64,000 nt of DNA, from positions 1-64,000 of the forward strand of contig JAOPYK010000200.1 of assembly GCA_025964695.1 (NCBI GenBank), in the 5' to 3' direction. Below are positions 39,606-49,046 of this stretch, in pieces (the stretch's first letter is position 1; every line of letters begins with the position of its first letter). Source of the DNA: Streptosporangiaceae bacterium (GTDB lineage Bacteria > Actinomycetota > Actinomycetes > Streptosporangiales > Streptosporangiaceae). The position numbers were made by a program, and so were the translations under genes. The notes under the pieces are model-generated. The model saw only the letters and a list, made by a program, of their open reading frames with translations, did not search any database and was not told where the DNA came from.

Positions 39606-42158
39606 ATGGCCACTCGTGCGTCTGGGGGAACGAAGGGCTCCTCGGGTACGCCGGGCGCGCGTAAACCCGCCGGGGGCTCGACTTCGCGCAAGACCTCTGG
39701 AGGCTCGGGCCCGCGCAGGACCGCCGCGAAGGCCGGCCGGCCGGCCCGGGCCACGCCGCCGCCGCGCACCAAACCGGACCCGATCGCCCAGGTGCTGCTC
39801 GGGATCTTCCGGCTGATCGCCAGGGTGTGGCTGCTGCTGGCCGGAGCCGTCGGCGCGGTCTTTCGGGTGTACGGACAGGGCGCCCGCGACCTCGAGGCCG
39901 AACATCGCCGGGACGGGGCCGGGCTCGCCACCCTCGGCGCCGCCATCGTCATGGCCGCCGCCCTGTGGTGGCGTCCGCACGGCATGATCGTCGTCGCCGT
40001 TGAGCAGATCCTCCGGGGTGCGTTCGGCTTTTTCGCCGTGGCGCTGCCGGTGCTGGTGGCGGCGCTCGCCTGGCGCGTCCTGCGCCACCCGGAGCGCACC
40101 GACGAGGGCCGCGTCGTCATCGGCGCCAGCGCCCTGCTGGTCAGCGCCCTCGGCATCGCGCACATCGCGGCCGGCGGCCCGTACCCGAGGAACGGCATGG
40201 GCCCCGTCCGCAAGGCCGGTGGCCTGGTCGGGTGGCTGGTCTCGGCCCCGCTGGAGAGCTCGCTCACCGCCTGGGTGGCGGTGCCGCTGCTGCTCCTGCT
40301 GGGCGGATTCGGGCTGCTGGTGGTGACCGCCACCCCGGTGCAGCAGGTGCCCGACCGGCTGGCGCACCTGTGGGACCTGGTCATGCTGCGCGAGCGGCAC
40401 GAGACCGAGGGGGAGACCGGCTCGCCGGAAGGCGGCAGGTCCCGGCGGCGTAAGCCTGAGATCGAGGTCGGCGAGCACGACAAGCCCTACGACACCCCGG
40501 TGATCTCGGAGCCCAAGGCTCCCAAGCCGCGCAGAGCCGACGGGCCGGCGCTGTTCGACGAACTCGCCGACCCGGAGCCGCCGCCCGCCGAGGCGGAGAC
40601 GGCGCTGCCCGAGCCGCCCTACGTCCCCGAGCCGCCGGACCCGACACCGGCCCCGATGCGCGCGGAGCAACTGCCGCTGTCGTCCTCCGGGGAGATCTAC
40701 GAGCTCCCGCCGCCCGGGGTGCTGCGTCCCGGGAGCGTTTCCAAGCCGCGCACCAAGGCCAACGATGTGGTGGTGAACGCGCTGACCGCGGTGCTGGAGC
40801 AGTTCGACGTCGACGCACAGGTGACCGGGTTCACCCGGGGCCCGACGATCACGCGGTACGAGATCGAGCTGGGCCCTGCGGTCAAGGTGGAGAAGGTCAC
40901 CGCGCTGACCAAGAACATCTCCTACGCGGTCAAGAGCGCCGACGTCCGGATCATCTCCCCGATCCCCGGCAAGTCCGCGATCGGAGTGGAGATCCCGAAC
41001 GTCGACAAGGACATCGTCAGCCTGGGTGACGTCCTGCGCTCGGCCGTCGCGGTCAACGACCAGCACCCGATGGTGGTCGGTCTCGGCAAGGACGTCGAGG
41101 GCCGGACGGTCATCGCCAACTTGGCCAAGATGCCGCACATGCTCATCGCGGGCGCGACCGGTGCCGGTAAGTCCACGTGTATCAACGGCCTGATCTGCTC
41201 GATTCTCATGCGATCCACACCGGACGAGGTGCGCATGATTCTGGTCGACCCGAAAAGGGTGGAACTCTCCTCGTATTCGGGCATCCCGCACCTCATCACA
41301 CCCATCATCACCAGTCCGAAGAAGGCGTCCGAGGCGCTGCAGTGGGTGGTCGGGGAGATGGACCGCCGCTACGATGACCTGGCGGCCTCCGGCTTCCGTC
41401 ACATCGACGATTTCAACAAGGCCGTACGGGCCGGGCAGCTCACCGCGCCGCTCGGCAGTGAGCGGGTCTACACGCCCTATCCGTACATGCTCGTGATCGT
41501 CGACGAGCTGGCCGACCTCATGATGGTGGCGCCGCGTGACGTCGAGGACTCGGTGGTCCGCATCACCCAGCTGGCCCGGGCCGCCGGTATCCACCTGGTG
41601 CTCGCCACCCAGCGGCCCAGCGTCGACGTCGTCACCGGCCTGATCAAGGCCAACGTGCCGTCCCGGCTGGCGTTCGCCACCTCCAGCCTGGCCGACAGCC
41701 GGGTCATCCTGGACCAGCCCGGTGCGGAAAAGCTCGTCGGGCAGGGTGACTCGCTGTTCCTGCCGATGGGCGCCAGCAAACCCATGCGGTTGCAGAACGC
41801 CTACGTCTCCGAGAAGGAGATCGCCGCGGTCGTCGGCCACTGCAAGGGGCAGACCGAAGTCGTCTACCGCGAGGACGTCGCCGAGACCGCGGCACCCAAG
41901 CGGGAGATCGACGACGACATCGGCGACGACCTCGATCTGCTCGTCCAGGCGACCGAACTGGTCGTCTCCACGCAGTTCGGCTCGACGTCAATGCTGCAGC
42001 GCAAGCTGCGGGTGGGCTTCGCCAAGGCGGGCCGGCTGATGGACCTGATGGAGAGCCGCGGCATCGTCGGCCCCAGCGAGGGTTCCAAGGCGAGAGACGT
42101 GCAGGCCAAACCTGACGATCTTCCCGGCCTGCTGGCCGAGCTGCGCGGGGGCGAGTGA
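39606..42158 (+). CDS. ftsK: DNA translocase FtsK/SpoIIIE
   Basis: FtsK pumps chromosomal DNA through the division or sporulation septum. The 850-residue protein has a basic Ser/Gly/Pro-rich N-terminus (~60 residues), four or five membrane helices (~60-250), and an acidic/Pro-rich linker (~260-370). The motor has Walker A GATGAGKST (516-524) and Walker B VIVDELADLMM. The C-terminal gamma winged helix (ATELVVSTQFGSTSMLQRKLRVGFAKAGRLMDLMESRG) reads KOPS-like sequences. ATG 39606 is predicted to be used on a leaderless mRNA. Confidence 0.97.
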   Translation: MATRASGGTKGSSGTPGARKPAGGSTSRKTSGGSGPRRTAAKAGRPARATPPPRTKPDPIAQVLLGIFRLIARVWLLLAGAVGAVFRVYGQGARDLEAEHRRDGAGLATLGAAIVMAAALWWRPHGMIVVAVEQILRGAFGFFAVALPVLVAALAWRVLRHPERTDEGRVVIGASALLVSALGIAHIAAGGPYPRNGMGPVRKAGGLVGWLVSAPLESSLTAWVAVPLLLLLGGFGLLVVTATPVQQVPDRLAHLWDLVMLRERHETEGETGSPEGGRSRRRKPEIEVGEHDKPYDTPVISEPKAPKPRRADGPALFDELADPEPPPAEAETALPEPPYVPEPPDPTPAPMRAEQLPLSSSGEIYELPPPGVLRPGSVSKPRTKANDVVVNALTAVLEQFDVDAQVTGFTRGPTITRYEIELGPAVKVEKVTALTKNISYAVKSADVRIISPIPGKSAIGVEIPNVDKDIVSLGDVLRSAVAVNDQHPMVVGLGKDVEGRTVIANLAKMPHMLIAGATGAGKSTCINGLICSILMRSTPDEVRMILVDPKRVELSSYSGIPHLITPIITSPKKASEALQWVVGEMDRRYDDLAASGFRHIDDFNKAVRAGQLTAPLGSERVYTPYPYMLVIVDELADLMMVAPRDVEDSVVRITQLARAAGIHLVLATQRPSVDVVTGLIKANVPSRLAFATSSLADSRVILDQPGAEKLVGQGDSLFLPMGASKPMRLQNAYVSEKEIAAVVGHCKGQTEVVYREDVAETAAPKREIDDDIGDDLDLLVQATELVVSTQFGSTSMLQRKLRVGFAKAGRLMDLMESRGIVGPSEGSKARDVQAKPDDLPGLLAELRGGE

Positions 42159-42347
42159 CGGGCACCTCCCGGGCGCCGCCAGAAATGTCAACAATCTCGC
42201 CCTGTTTCCTAGCGCGTTGCGTATCGCTTTACGGGTGGCCCGGTTCATAGACTGGTAACGCGGAGGCGGCGCACGGAAAAGAAAAGAATCCGGGCCGCCG
42301 GGTCCGGTCCCCTGGCCGGCCGGCGACCGCGAACCTGGAGGTCCAGC

Positions 42348-43097
42348 GTGAGCATCGGTGAGGCCCTGGCCACGAAGCGTCAGGACGCGGGTCTCACGGT
42401 CACGCAGGTGAGCGAACGGACCCGGATCCGGGAGACCGTCATCCGGGCCATCGAACACGACGACTTCGGCTTGTGCGGCGGCAACTTCTACGCGCGCGGT
42501 CACGTCCGCAGCATCGCCCGGGTGATCGGCATGGACGCCGAGCCACTGGTACGCGAGTACGACGACACGCACGGTGGTGCCCCGCAGGCCGTCTCGCTGG
42601 CGGTGGCCTTCGAGCCCGAGACCCCGGTGCGGTTCCGGGAACGCCGGTCGCCGAACTGGTCGGCCGCCATGGCCGTCGCCCTCATACTCGTGCTGATCTA
42701 CGGGGTGGTGCACGCGTTCGGCAGCGACGGGCAACCGCACAAGTCCATCCGCGCGGACCAGGCGTCCCGTGTCGTGACGCCCAAGCCCGTCCCCTCACCG
42801 GCCCCGGCCACGTCGGCCCCGGTGGCGATGGCCTCCCGTAAGCAGGTGACCGTGCGGGTCGACGCCAGGCGGGCCAGCTGGTTGAACGTTCGCGACGGCA
42901 ACGGCAGGCAGCTGTTCAGCGGGCTGATCCGCAGCGGTGCCTCCAAGGAATGGTCCGCCAAGAAGAGGATAGGGATCCTCATCGGCAACGGCGGTGGCGT
43001 GCGGCTCACCGTGAACGGCAAGGATCTGGGCGCACCGGGAAGCGACGGGCAGGTGCTCCGCCTCAGTTTCGGCCTGGGCGACCCCCAGACGGCCTGA
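42348..43097 (+). CDS. RodZ-like helix-turn-helix membrane protein (DUF4115)
   Basis: A 249-residue bitopic protein. An N-terminal Cro/RodZ-type HTH domain (SIGEALATKRQDAGLTVTQVSERTRI, GGNFYARGHVRSIARVIGMD) is followed by one transmembrane helix (~105-123), a Pro/Ala linker, and an extracytoplasmic DUF4115 beta domain. RodZ links MreB to the envelope in rods; in actinobacteria this gene regularly sits between ftsK and rimO. GTG 42348 has CTGGAGG upstream. Confidence 0.88.
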   Translation: MSIGEALATKRQDAGLTVTQVSERTRIRETVIRAIEHDDFGLCGGNFYARGHVRSIARVIGMDAEPLVREYDDTHGGAPQAVSLAVAFEPETPVRFRERRSPNWSAAMAVALILVLIYGVVHAFGSDGQPHKSIRADQASRVVTPKPVPSPAPATSAPVAMASRKQVTVRVDARRASWLNVRDGNGRQLFSGLIRSGASKEWSAKKRIGILIGNGGGVRLTVNGKDLGAPGSDGQVLRLSFGLGDPQTA

Positions 43098-43157
43098 GCC
43101 CGGGAAGTTCCGGGAACATGCCCGAGGGGGCTGGTCTGGACGGGCGGCCGCGCCCAT

Positions 43158-43163
43158 TAACGT
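43158..43163 (+). promoter_or_regulatory. -10 element of a probable leaderless rimO promoter
   Basis: TAACGT abuts ATG 43164 and lies six bases before ATG 43170, the distance seen for other leaderless genes in the window. It therefore selects ATG 43170 as the start. Confidence 0.45.
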
Positions 43164-43169
43164 ATGGGC

Positions 43170-44618
43170 ATGCCCACTAGTCGCACGGTCTCTCTCGTCA
43201 CGCTCGGCTGCGCCCGTAACGAGGTGGACTCCGAGGAACTCGCCGCCCGCCTGGAGAGCTCCGGCTGGACGCTCGTGGGGGACAGTGACGAGGCCGGGGT
43301 CGTCGTGGTCAACACCTGTGGCTTCATCGACGCCGCCAAGAAGGACTCGATCGACACCCTGATCGAGGCGCACGACTCCGGCGCCAAAGTCGTCGCGGCC
43401 GGCTGCATGGCCGAGCGGTATGGGAACGAGCTGGCCGAGGCGCTCCCGGAGGCGGACGCGGTCATCAGCTTCGACGACTACACCTCGATCGGGGAGCGGC
43501 TCGACGATGTGCTGGCCGGCCGCAGGCGCGAGGCGCACATGCCACGTGACCGGCGGACCCTGCTCCCGCTCACCCCGGTCGAGCGCGCCGCCACGCACAC
43601 GCACATCCCCGGTCATGGTGTGGTGGACCTCCCGGAGGGCCTGGCGCCTCCGACCGGCCCCCGGGTGCTGCGACGCCGGCTGGGCGGCGGGCCGGTGGCG
43701 CCGCTGAAGCTGGCCTCTGGCTGTGACCGCCGGTGCACGTTCTGCGCGATTCCCGCCTTCCGCGGCTCCTACGTCTCCCGGCCGCCGGCGGAGGTCCTCG
43801 AGGAGGCCCGCTGGCTGGCCGGTCACGACGTCCGGGAGCTGGTCCTGGTCAGTGAGAACTCCACCTCGTACGGCAAGGACCTGGGCAATCTGAGGGCCCT
43901 GGAGACACTGCTGCCGGACCTCGCCGCCGTCGGGAAGATCAGCCGGGTACGAGTCAGCTATCTCCAGCCCGCCGAGCTGCGGCCCGGGCTGGTCGCGACC
44001 CTGTGCTCCACCCCCGGTGTGGCGCCGTACTTCGATCTGTCCTTCCAGCACGCCAGCGGCCCGGTCCTGCGCCGGATGCGCAGGTTCGGCGACGCCGAGC
44101 GGTTCCTCGGGCTGCTGGAGCAGATCCGCGCCCAGGTGCCCGAGGCGGGCGTCCGCTCCAACTTCATCGTCGGCTTCCCCGGAGAGACCGAGGAGGACCT
44201 GAGCGAGCTGACCGGGTTCCTGTCCGCGGCCCGGCTGGACGCCATCGGGATCTTCGGCTACTCCGACGAGGAGGGGACCGAGGCGGCCACCCTGGAGGGC
44301 AAGCTGGACCACGACGAGGTGGCCGCCCGCCTGGCCGAGGTGTCCGCGCTCGCCGAGGAGTTCACGGCCCAGCGGGCGGAGGAGCGCATCGGCTCGCTCG
44401 TCGAGGTGCTCATCGAGGAGGTGTCCGCCGAGGGCGAGGCCGAGGGCCGGGCGGCGCACCAGGCCCCGGAGGTCGACGGGATCGTGACCGTGCTCAGCGG
44501 GGAGGTCAGCGGTCAGAGCGGCGGGAAGCCGGTCGTCGGGGAGATCGTGCGGGCCCGGGTCACCGCCAGCGCGGGAGTCGACCTGATCGCCGAGGCTGCC
44601 CGGGAGAACGCGCCATGA
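43170..44618 (+). CDS. rimO: ribosomal protein S12 methylthiotransferase RimO
   Basis: A radical-SAM enzyme that methylthiolates the conserved Asp of ribosomal protein S12. The 482 residues contain the N-terminal UPF0004 domain with three cluster Cys ([25 protein letters not shown]), the radical-SAM motif CDRRCTFC (Cys185, 189, 192), [12 protein letters not shown], and a C-terminal TRAM domain. A loop insertion (~120-165) before the SAM core is typical of actinobacterial RimO. Its stop codon overlaps pgsA (ATGA). Confidence 0.95.
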   Translation: MPTSRTVSLVTLGCARNEVDSEELAARLESSGWTLVGDSDEAGVVVVNTCGFIDAAKKDSIDTLIEAHDSGAKVVAAGCMAERYGNELAEALPEADAVISFDDYTSIGERLDDVLAGRRREAHMPRDRRTLLPLTPVERAATHTHIPGHGVVDLPEGLAPPTGPRVLRRRLGGGPVAPLKLASGCDRRCTFCAIPAFRGSYVSRPPAEVLEEARWLAGHDVRELVLVSENSTSYGKDLGNLRALETLLPDLAAVGKISRVRVSYLQPAELRPGLVATLCSTPGVAPYFDLSFQHASGPVLRRMRRFGDAERFLGLLEQIRAQVPEAGVRSNFIVGFPGETEEDLSELTGFLSAARLDAIGIFGYSDEEGTEAATLEGKLDHDEVAARLAEVSALAEEFTAQRAEERIGSLVEVLIEEVSAEGEAEGRAAHQAPEVDGIVTVLSGEVSGQSGGKPVVGEIVRARVTASAGVDLIAEAARENAP

Positions 44619-45256
44619 CGTCCGCGGAGCGCCCGGTGCCGGCCTCCGGGACGCCCGCGGGGATGCCCGTGCCTTCCGCCATGGACCCCATCGCCACCCC
44701 GCCCTCGCAGGTCAGCGTCTACAACGTCGCCAACCTGCTCACCATGGTGCGGATCGCGCTCGTCCCGGTGTTCGTCTGGATGCTCTTCATCAACGGCACC
44801 GGCTGGCGGCTCGCCGCGCTGGCCGTGTTCGTCGTCGCGTCGATCACCGACCGGGTGGACGGCCAGTTGGCGCGCAAGCACAATCTGGTCACCGACTTCG
44901 GCAAGATCGCCGATCCGATCGCGGACAAGGCCCTCACCGGCTCCGCGCTGGTGGGCCTGTCGATCCTGGGTGAGCTGTGGTGGTGGGTGACCATCGTCAT
45001 CCTGGTCAGAGAGATCGGCATCACCCTGCTGCGCTTCGTCGTGATCCGCTACGGCATCATCCCGGCCAGCAGGGGCGGCAAGCTCAAGACCCTCCTGCAG
45101 GTGGCCGCCATCACGTTCTACATCGCGCCGGGTCCCCTCGATCCGCTGCGCTGGGCCATGATGGGCGCCGCCGTGGCCGTCACGATCCTGACCGGCCTGG
45201 ACTACGTCGTCAAGGCGTGGAGCCTCCGTCGGCGCGCGGTCGCCGCCAAGCCCTGA
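44615..45256 (+). CDS. pgsA: CDP-diacylglycerol-glycerol-3-phosphate 3-phosphatidyltransferase
   Basis: A membrane enzyme of phosphatidylglycerol synthesis. The 213 residues hold about five helices and the CDP-alcohol phosphotransferase signature [20 protein letters not shown], followed by IADK, satisfying DG-x2-AR-x8-G-x3-D-x3-D. The first 35 residues are Pro-rich and cytoplasmic. It is coupled to rimO by an ATGA overlap and precedes cinA, the conserved rimO-pgsA-cinA order. Confidence 0.94.
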   Translation: MTSAERPVPASGTPAGMPVPSAMDPIATPPSQVSVYNVANLLTMVRIALVPVFVWMLFINGTGWRLAALAVFVVASITDRVDGQLARKHNLVTDFGKIADPIADKALTGSALVGLSILGELWWWVTIVILVREIGITLLRFVVIRYGIIPASRGGKLKTLLQVAAITFYIAPGPLDPLRWAMMGAAVAVTILTGLDYVVKAWSLRRRAVAAKP

Positions 45257-45302
45257 AGAGCCTGTTGAACGCGTTCAAAACTTGACCACCAGAGAGGGTC
45301 CG

Positions 45303-45493
45303 TTGCCGGACGGCTACCGCCGGCTGCGGGTGCGGGCCCTGCTCGGGCAGGGCCCCGCCGTGATGGAGGCGGCCACCGACGCGGTGCTGGACTGGTGGAT
45401 GCACCGGGCGGGCCGCTGGTGCCGGTGATGCGGCGGGCCTACGCTCGCCGGTGCGGCACGGTCCTGCGCAGGCTCGTCTCCACCGCCGGCTGA
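45303..45493 (+). pseudogene. DUF1990 gene remnant with internal deletion
   Basis: The frame from 45303 reads LPDGYRRLRVRALLGQGPAV and continues with a WWMHRAG segment, the N-terminal part of DUF1990 proteins, ending at 45428. In another frame VMRRAYARRCGTVLRRLV (to 45493) resembles the C-terminus of the same family. The ~100 middle residues are missing, so this looks like a collapsed gene with a deletion junction near 45415. Confidence 0.55.
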
Positions 45494-45521
45494 TCCGGCG
45501 AGCGGCCGATCCGGCCGCAGG

Positions 45522-45590
45522 CTGGTCCGGTGGGCAGGGTGATCCGGTGGGCAGGCTGGTCCCGGTGGGCAGGCTGGTCCCGGTGGCAGG
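45522..45590. repeat. 17/18-nt tandem repeat upstream of cinA
   Basis: Four copies of CTGGTCCCGGTGGGCAGG or a 17-nt variant run head to tail (45522, 45539, 45556, 45574), ending 63 nt before cinA. Confidence 0.75.
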
Positions 45591-45653
45591 ATCCGGCAGA
45601 ATCGCGCACCCGGGTTCGCGCACCCGGTAATCGCAGACCATGAAGGGGCACGG

Positions 45654-46949
45654 ATGCGGGTCGAGCTGGTGACGGTCGGGGACGAGCTGCTGCTCGGTGA
45701 CACGATCAACGGGAACGCCGCGTGGCTGGGCCGGCGGCTGTCCGAGAACGGCGTGGAGGTGACGCGGAGCGTCGTCGTGGCCGATCGGCAGGATGAGATC
45801 ATCGAAGCCGTCACGGAAGCGCTCGGCCGCGCCGACGCAGTGATCACGACCGGCGGGCTGGGACCCACGTACGACGACCTGACCCGTGACGCGCTGGCCG
45901 TGGCCGCCGGCGTGGAACTGCTCCGTGATCCCGGGATCGAGCGGCGGCTGCGCGAACGTTCGGCCGGGGTGGGACTGCCGTTGCAGCCGATGGCGCTGCG
46001 GATGGCCGAGGTCCCCGCCGGGGCCACCATGCTGGACAACCCCGTGGGCAGCGCTCCGGGCCTGCGGATCGAGCTCCCGGGCGGCCCTGTCTACGCCCTG
46101 CCCGGCGTCCCGGCCGAGATGCGCGCCATCACCGACACGGCCGTGCTGCCTGAACTGCGCGCTTCGGTGACCGGACCGGTTCCGGCCAGGCGGCTGCTGC
46201 GCACGGCGTGCGTCCGCGAGTCGGAGCTGGCCGGCCGGCTGGCCGAGGTCCAGGAGCTGCCTGGGATCACGCTGGCCTACCTTCCCGACCCCGCCGAGGT
46301 GAGCGTTCGCATCACCGCCACGGGACCGGACGCGCAGGCCGCCCTCGACCGCGCCGAGGAACTCGCCAGGGAACTGCTGGGCGGGGTCGTCCACGGCACG
46401 GGGGAGGACACCCTGGATCGGGTGATCCATCGGCTGCTGGCCGAGCGCTCCGCGACCGTCGCTGTGGCCGAGTCGCTGACCGGTGGCATGCTGGGCGCCG
46501 AGCTCACCGCGATGCCGGGGTCGTCGGCGACCTTCGCCGGTGGGATCGTGGCCTACCAGACCGCACTCAAGGCCTCGCTGCTGGGCGTCCCGCAGGACCT
46601 GCTGGCCCGGCACGGGGCCGTGCACCCCGACGTGGCCTCCGCCATGGCGGAGGGCGTACGGGACCGTCTGGGGGCCACGTACGGCCTCGCGGTCACCGGG
46701 GTGGCCGGTCCCGAGCCCCAGGACGGCCGTCCGGTGGGCACCGTTCACCTCGCCGTGGCCGGACCGGGCGAGGTCTCCCGGGTCGCGTCTCCGCCGCTCC
46801 CCGTGCCCGGGGCGGGGCCCCGGATCCGGCCGCTGGTGCGGCGGATGACCGTGGTACACGCCCTGGACCTGCTGAGACGGGAGATTCTGGGTCTGGACGC
46901 GGTGCGGGAATGGCGCGATGATCGGAAAGATCGGGAAGATTCCACCTGA
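45654..46949 (+). CDS. cinA: CinA: competence/damage-inducible protein, nicotinamide-nucleotide amidase
   Basis: A 431-residue two-domain protein. The N-terminal MoaB-like COG1058 domain has [19 protein letters not shown] and [19 protein letters not shown]. The C-terminal PncC domain has [23 protein letters not shown] and [21 protein letters not shown]. CinA proteins deamidate NMN and hydrolyse ADP-ribose, recycling pyridine nucleotides. It lies between pgsA and an XRE/ClgR-like regulator, as in many actinobacteria. Confidence 0.94.
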   Translation: MRVELVTVGDELLLGDTINGNAAWLGRRLSENGVEVTRSVVVADRQDEIIEAVTEALGRADAVITTGGLGPTYDDLTRDALAVAAGVELLRDPGIERRLRERSAGVGLPLQPMALRMAEVPAGATMLDNPVGSAPGLRIELPGGPVYALPGVPAEMRAITDTAVLPELRASVTGPVPARRLLRTACVRESELAGRLAEVQELPGITLAYLPDPAEVSVRITATGPDAQAALDRAEELARELLGGVVHGTGEDTLDRVIHRLLAERSATVAVAESLTGGMLGAELTAMPGSSATFAGGIVAYQTALKASLLGVPQDLLARHGAVHPDVASAMAEGVRDRLGATYGLAVTGVAGPEPQDGRPVGTVHLAVAGPGEVSRVASPPLPVPGAGPRIRPLVRRMTVVHALDLLRREILGLDAVREWRDDRKDREDST

Positions 46950-46961
46950 TTACAGCGTTAC

Positions 46962-46974
46962 GTTCGAAGCGAAC
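46962..46974 (+). promoter_or_regulatory. candidate ClgR-type operator upstream of the XRE gene
   Basis: GTTCGAAGCGAAC is a 5-3-5 inverted repeat located 88 nt before the regulator gene. On the minus strand it reads GTTCGCTTCGAACG, close to GTTCGC-type sites described for actinobacterial ClgR proteins, suggesting autoregulation. Confidence 0.4.
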
Positions 46975-47061
46975 ATGAATCTCTCGGTCTGCCACGCGTA
47001 CCGCGAAGCCGGGTACGGTGGAACAGTCAGATGGTCCGAACTCAGGGGAGGGAGCGAGACG

Positions 47062-47442
47062 ATGGTCCTGCTTCGCCAGCTGCTTGGTGATGTACTGCGG
47101 CAGCTGCGGCTGCGCCAGGGTCGCACCCTCCGTGAGGTGTCCGCGGCGGCCAGAGTGTCGCTGGGCTACCTTTCCGAGGTGGAACGAGGACAGAAGGAAG
47201 CGTCCTCGGAGCTGCTCGCGTCGATCTGCAAGGCTCTTGGAGTGCCGCTGTCCCACGTGCTTCGGGAAGTGTCCGACCAGCTGTCCCTGGCCGAACTGCA
47301 GCACGAGCCCGTCATGTCCGGTGCGCCCGCGCACGAGCGTCTGGACGCCGACAGGGAGGCACAGCGCATCGCCGAGACGATCCCCGCCACTCCGGAGGAG
47401 ATCGCGGGCGACGCCTTCCGCGCCGACATGGTGGCCGCCTGA
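47062..47442 (+). CDS. XRE-family regulator, ClgR-like
   Basis: A 126-residue cytoplasmic repressor/activator with a Cro-type HTH ([41 protein letters not shown]) and an acidic C-terminal tail ending in VAA. This matches the ClgR group, which controls Clp proteases and DNA-repair genes and is itself a Clp substrate through its C-terminal Ala. The gene next to cinA is the usual place for clgR. ATG 47062 has GGGAGGGAGCGAG upstream. Confidence 0.85.
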   Translation: MVLLRQLLGDVLRQLRLRQGRTLREVSAAARVSLGYLSEVERGQKEASSELLASICKALGVPLSHVLREVSDQLSLAELQHEPVMSGAPAHERLDADREAQRIAETIPATPEEIAGDAFRADMVAA

Positions 47443-47584
47443 GCCACCGTCGAGCGGGACCTCGTTTCGTTATGCCCGCGAACGGGCCGTGACCCAAATG
47501 CCGTCATCTCCGTGCCCATCGCCGACCCATGCCGTGGATCTTGCGCTGATCTTGAGCTGAGTATCCGGGCGATCGGCGAGCCGC

Positions 47585-48373
47585 TCACAGGACGGGCGCC
47601 GCGGGCTGGCAGCGCGGGCACCAGAAGGTGATCCGATCGTAGGGCCCCGGGCCCTGGCCCGCCCGTTCGATCAAGGTGCCGCAGCGGCGGCAAGGACGTC
47701 CCGCGCGCCCGTAGACCCAGTGCTCCCGTCCCCGCTGGTCCGCTCCCGTGGTGATCTGGGAATAGCGCGCCCTGTTGGTGTCGAGTATCCGCCGGGCCAG
47801 CTCCACCAGCTCCTCCAGATCCGGGACGTCCCCGGTCGGGCGCCATGGGTGCACCCCGCGCAGGAACAGCACCTCGGCCTTGTAGAGATTGCCGATGCCG
47901 GCCAGCCTGGTCTGGTCGAGCAGCGCCTCGCCGATGGCGCGCTCGGGCCGCTCACGCAGCAGGCGTACGGCCTCGGCCGGGTCCCAGTCCGGGCCCAGCA
48001 GATCCGGGCCCAGGTGGCCGACCACCCGGTCCTCGCCGGAGGTCCTCACCAGCTCGACCACGCCCAGGGAGTAGCCGAGGGCCTGCCATTCGGTGTTGGC
48101 GAGCACCAGCCGCAGGCGGTGATCGGGTGGCACCCGTCCGGGCCGCCGGATCCGCCACGAGCCGTCCATCCGCAGATGGGTGTGGACGGTCAGATCCCCC
48201 TCCACCCGGATCAGCAGATGCTTGCCGCGCGCCAGCGCCTCGCGCACCTCCCGGCCGCGCAGATCCGTGGTGGCCAGCCGGGGGACCCGGAAGTCGCTGC
48301 CGGTCAGCGTACGGCCGGCCAGCGCCCGGTGCAGGCGCTGCGCGGTCAGCCAGACGATGTCCCCTTCGGGCAC
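47585..48373 (-). CDS. nei: Fpg/Nei-family DNA glycosylase (endonuclease VIII type)
   Basis: A bifunctional DNA glycosylase/AP lyase of 262 residues for oxidised bases. Pro2 and Glu3 (MPEGDIVW) are the catalytic N-terminus, so the GTG start is firm. Helix-2-turn-helix DQTRLAGIGNLYKAEVLFL and a C-terminal zinc finger (CRRC...CPRC) follow. MPEGDIVW is typical of the Nei rather than Fpg branch. TAGGGT lies six bases upstream, predicting a leaderless mRNA. It converges on the XRE gene. Confidence 0.93.
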   Translation of the reverse strand: MPEGDIVWLTAQRLHRALAGRTLTGSDFRVPRLATTDLRGREVREALARGKHLLIRVEGDLTVHTHLRMDGSWRIRRPGRVPPDHRLRLVLANTEWQALGYSLGVVELVRTSGEDRVVGHLGPDLLGPDWDPAEAVRLLRERPERAIGEALLDQTRLAGIGNLYKAEVLFLRGVHPWRPTGDVPDLEELVELARRILDTNRARYSQITTGADQRGREHWVYGRAGRPCRRCGTLIERAGQGPGPYDRITFWCPRCQPAAPVL

Positions 48374-48379
48374 GTCTTC

Positions 48380-48385
48380 ACCCTA
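48380..48385 (-). promoter_or_regulatory. -10 element of a probable leaderless nei promoter
   Basis: On the minus strand TAGGGT, then six bases (GAAGAC), then the GTG start at 48373. No Shine-Dalgarno is present. Confidence 0.45.
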
Positions 48386-48430
48386 AGCGAGGCCGGCCAT
48401 CCGCGCGCAGGTGTCAACCGGAGCGGAGGT

Positions 48431-48460
48431 CAGCGGCGTGTGGATCAGCCGCGTGTGGGA
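48431..48460. repeat. 15-nt duplication downstream of the Rrf2 gene
   Basis: CAGCGGCGTGTGGAT and CAGCCGCGTGTGGGA (48431-48445, 48446-48460) are adjacent imperfect copies in the nei-Rrf2 spacer. Confidence 0.5.
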
Positions 48461-48488
48461 CGGCCGGTGAAGGCCGGCCGGGCGTAGG

Positions 48489-48956
48489 TCATTGGAAGGC
48501 CGGTGAGTTCCAGGCCGCGGGGTCCTTGGTGAGGGTCCGCACGACTTCGGGCAGTTCACCGGCGGCGAGGTGCGCCAGGGTGACCTGCTCGAGGATGGAA
48601 CGCTCGCTCGCGCGCAGCGCGATCCACACCTCCTGCAGGGACCGGGCGGCGCCCTCGTACCCGACGTGTTCGGGTCGCTCCCCGCGCACGCCCAGCAGCG
48701 GCCCGTCGATGGCCCTGATGATGTCGGCCATCGTGATCTGCTCGGCCGGTTTGGCCAGCCAGTAGCCCCCCTCCGGGCCACGTTGGCTGCGGATGATGCC
48801 GGAACGGCGCAGCTGGCCGAGGATGTTCTCCAGGAACTTCGGCGGGATCTGCTGAGCGTCGGCCAGCTGAACCGCCGTCACCGGGTGGTCACCGGCGGCA
48901 ACGGCGAGCTCGGCGGCAGCGCGCAGCGCGTAATCAACCCGGGCGGATAGTCGCAT
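48489..48956 (-). CDS. Rrf2-family transcriptional regulator without cluster cysteines
   Basis: A 155-residue winged-helix regulator starting MRLSARVDYALRAAAELA. It has the Rrf2 HTH (LADAQQIPPKFLENILGQLRRSGIIRSQRGPEGGYWLA) and the dimerisation helix. The loop that holds three Cys in IscR/NsrR reads GVRGERPEHVGYEGAARSL and has no Cys, so it cannot bind an Fe-S cluster there; a CymR-like, ligand- or protein-sensing mode is more likely. The ATG is preceded by GATACT at leaderless spacing. Confidence 0.88.
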   Translation of the reverse strand: MRLSARVDYALRAAAELAVAAGDHPVTAVQLADAQQIPPKFLENILGQLRRSGIIRSQRGPEGGYWLAKPAEQITMADIIRAIDGPLLGVRGERPEHVGYEGAARSLQEVWIALRASERSILEQVTLAHLAAGELPEVVRTLTKDPAAWNSPAFQ

Positions 48957-48962
48957 GATCTC

Positions 48963-48968
48963 AGTATC
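48963..48968 (-). promoter_or_regulatory. -10 element of a probable leaderless Rrf2 promoter
   Basis: Minus-strand GATACT, six bases (GAGATC), then ATG at 48956. A GGGACA-like -35 lies about 19 nt further upstream. Confidence 0.45.
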
Positions 48969-49046
48969 CCTTGCCTGGGAGACAGATTGTCCCTACGTCC
49001 GGTATGAGCGGTGGGGATCGGCTTCCATCATGCCGTTGAGCAGGGG

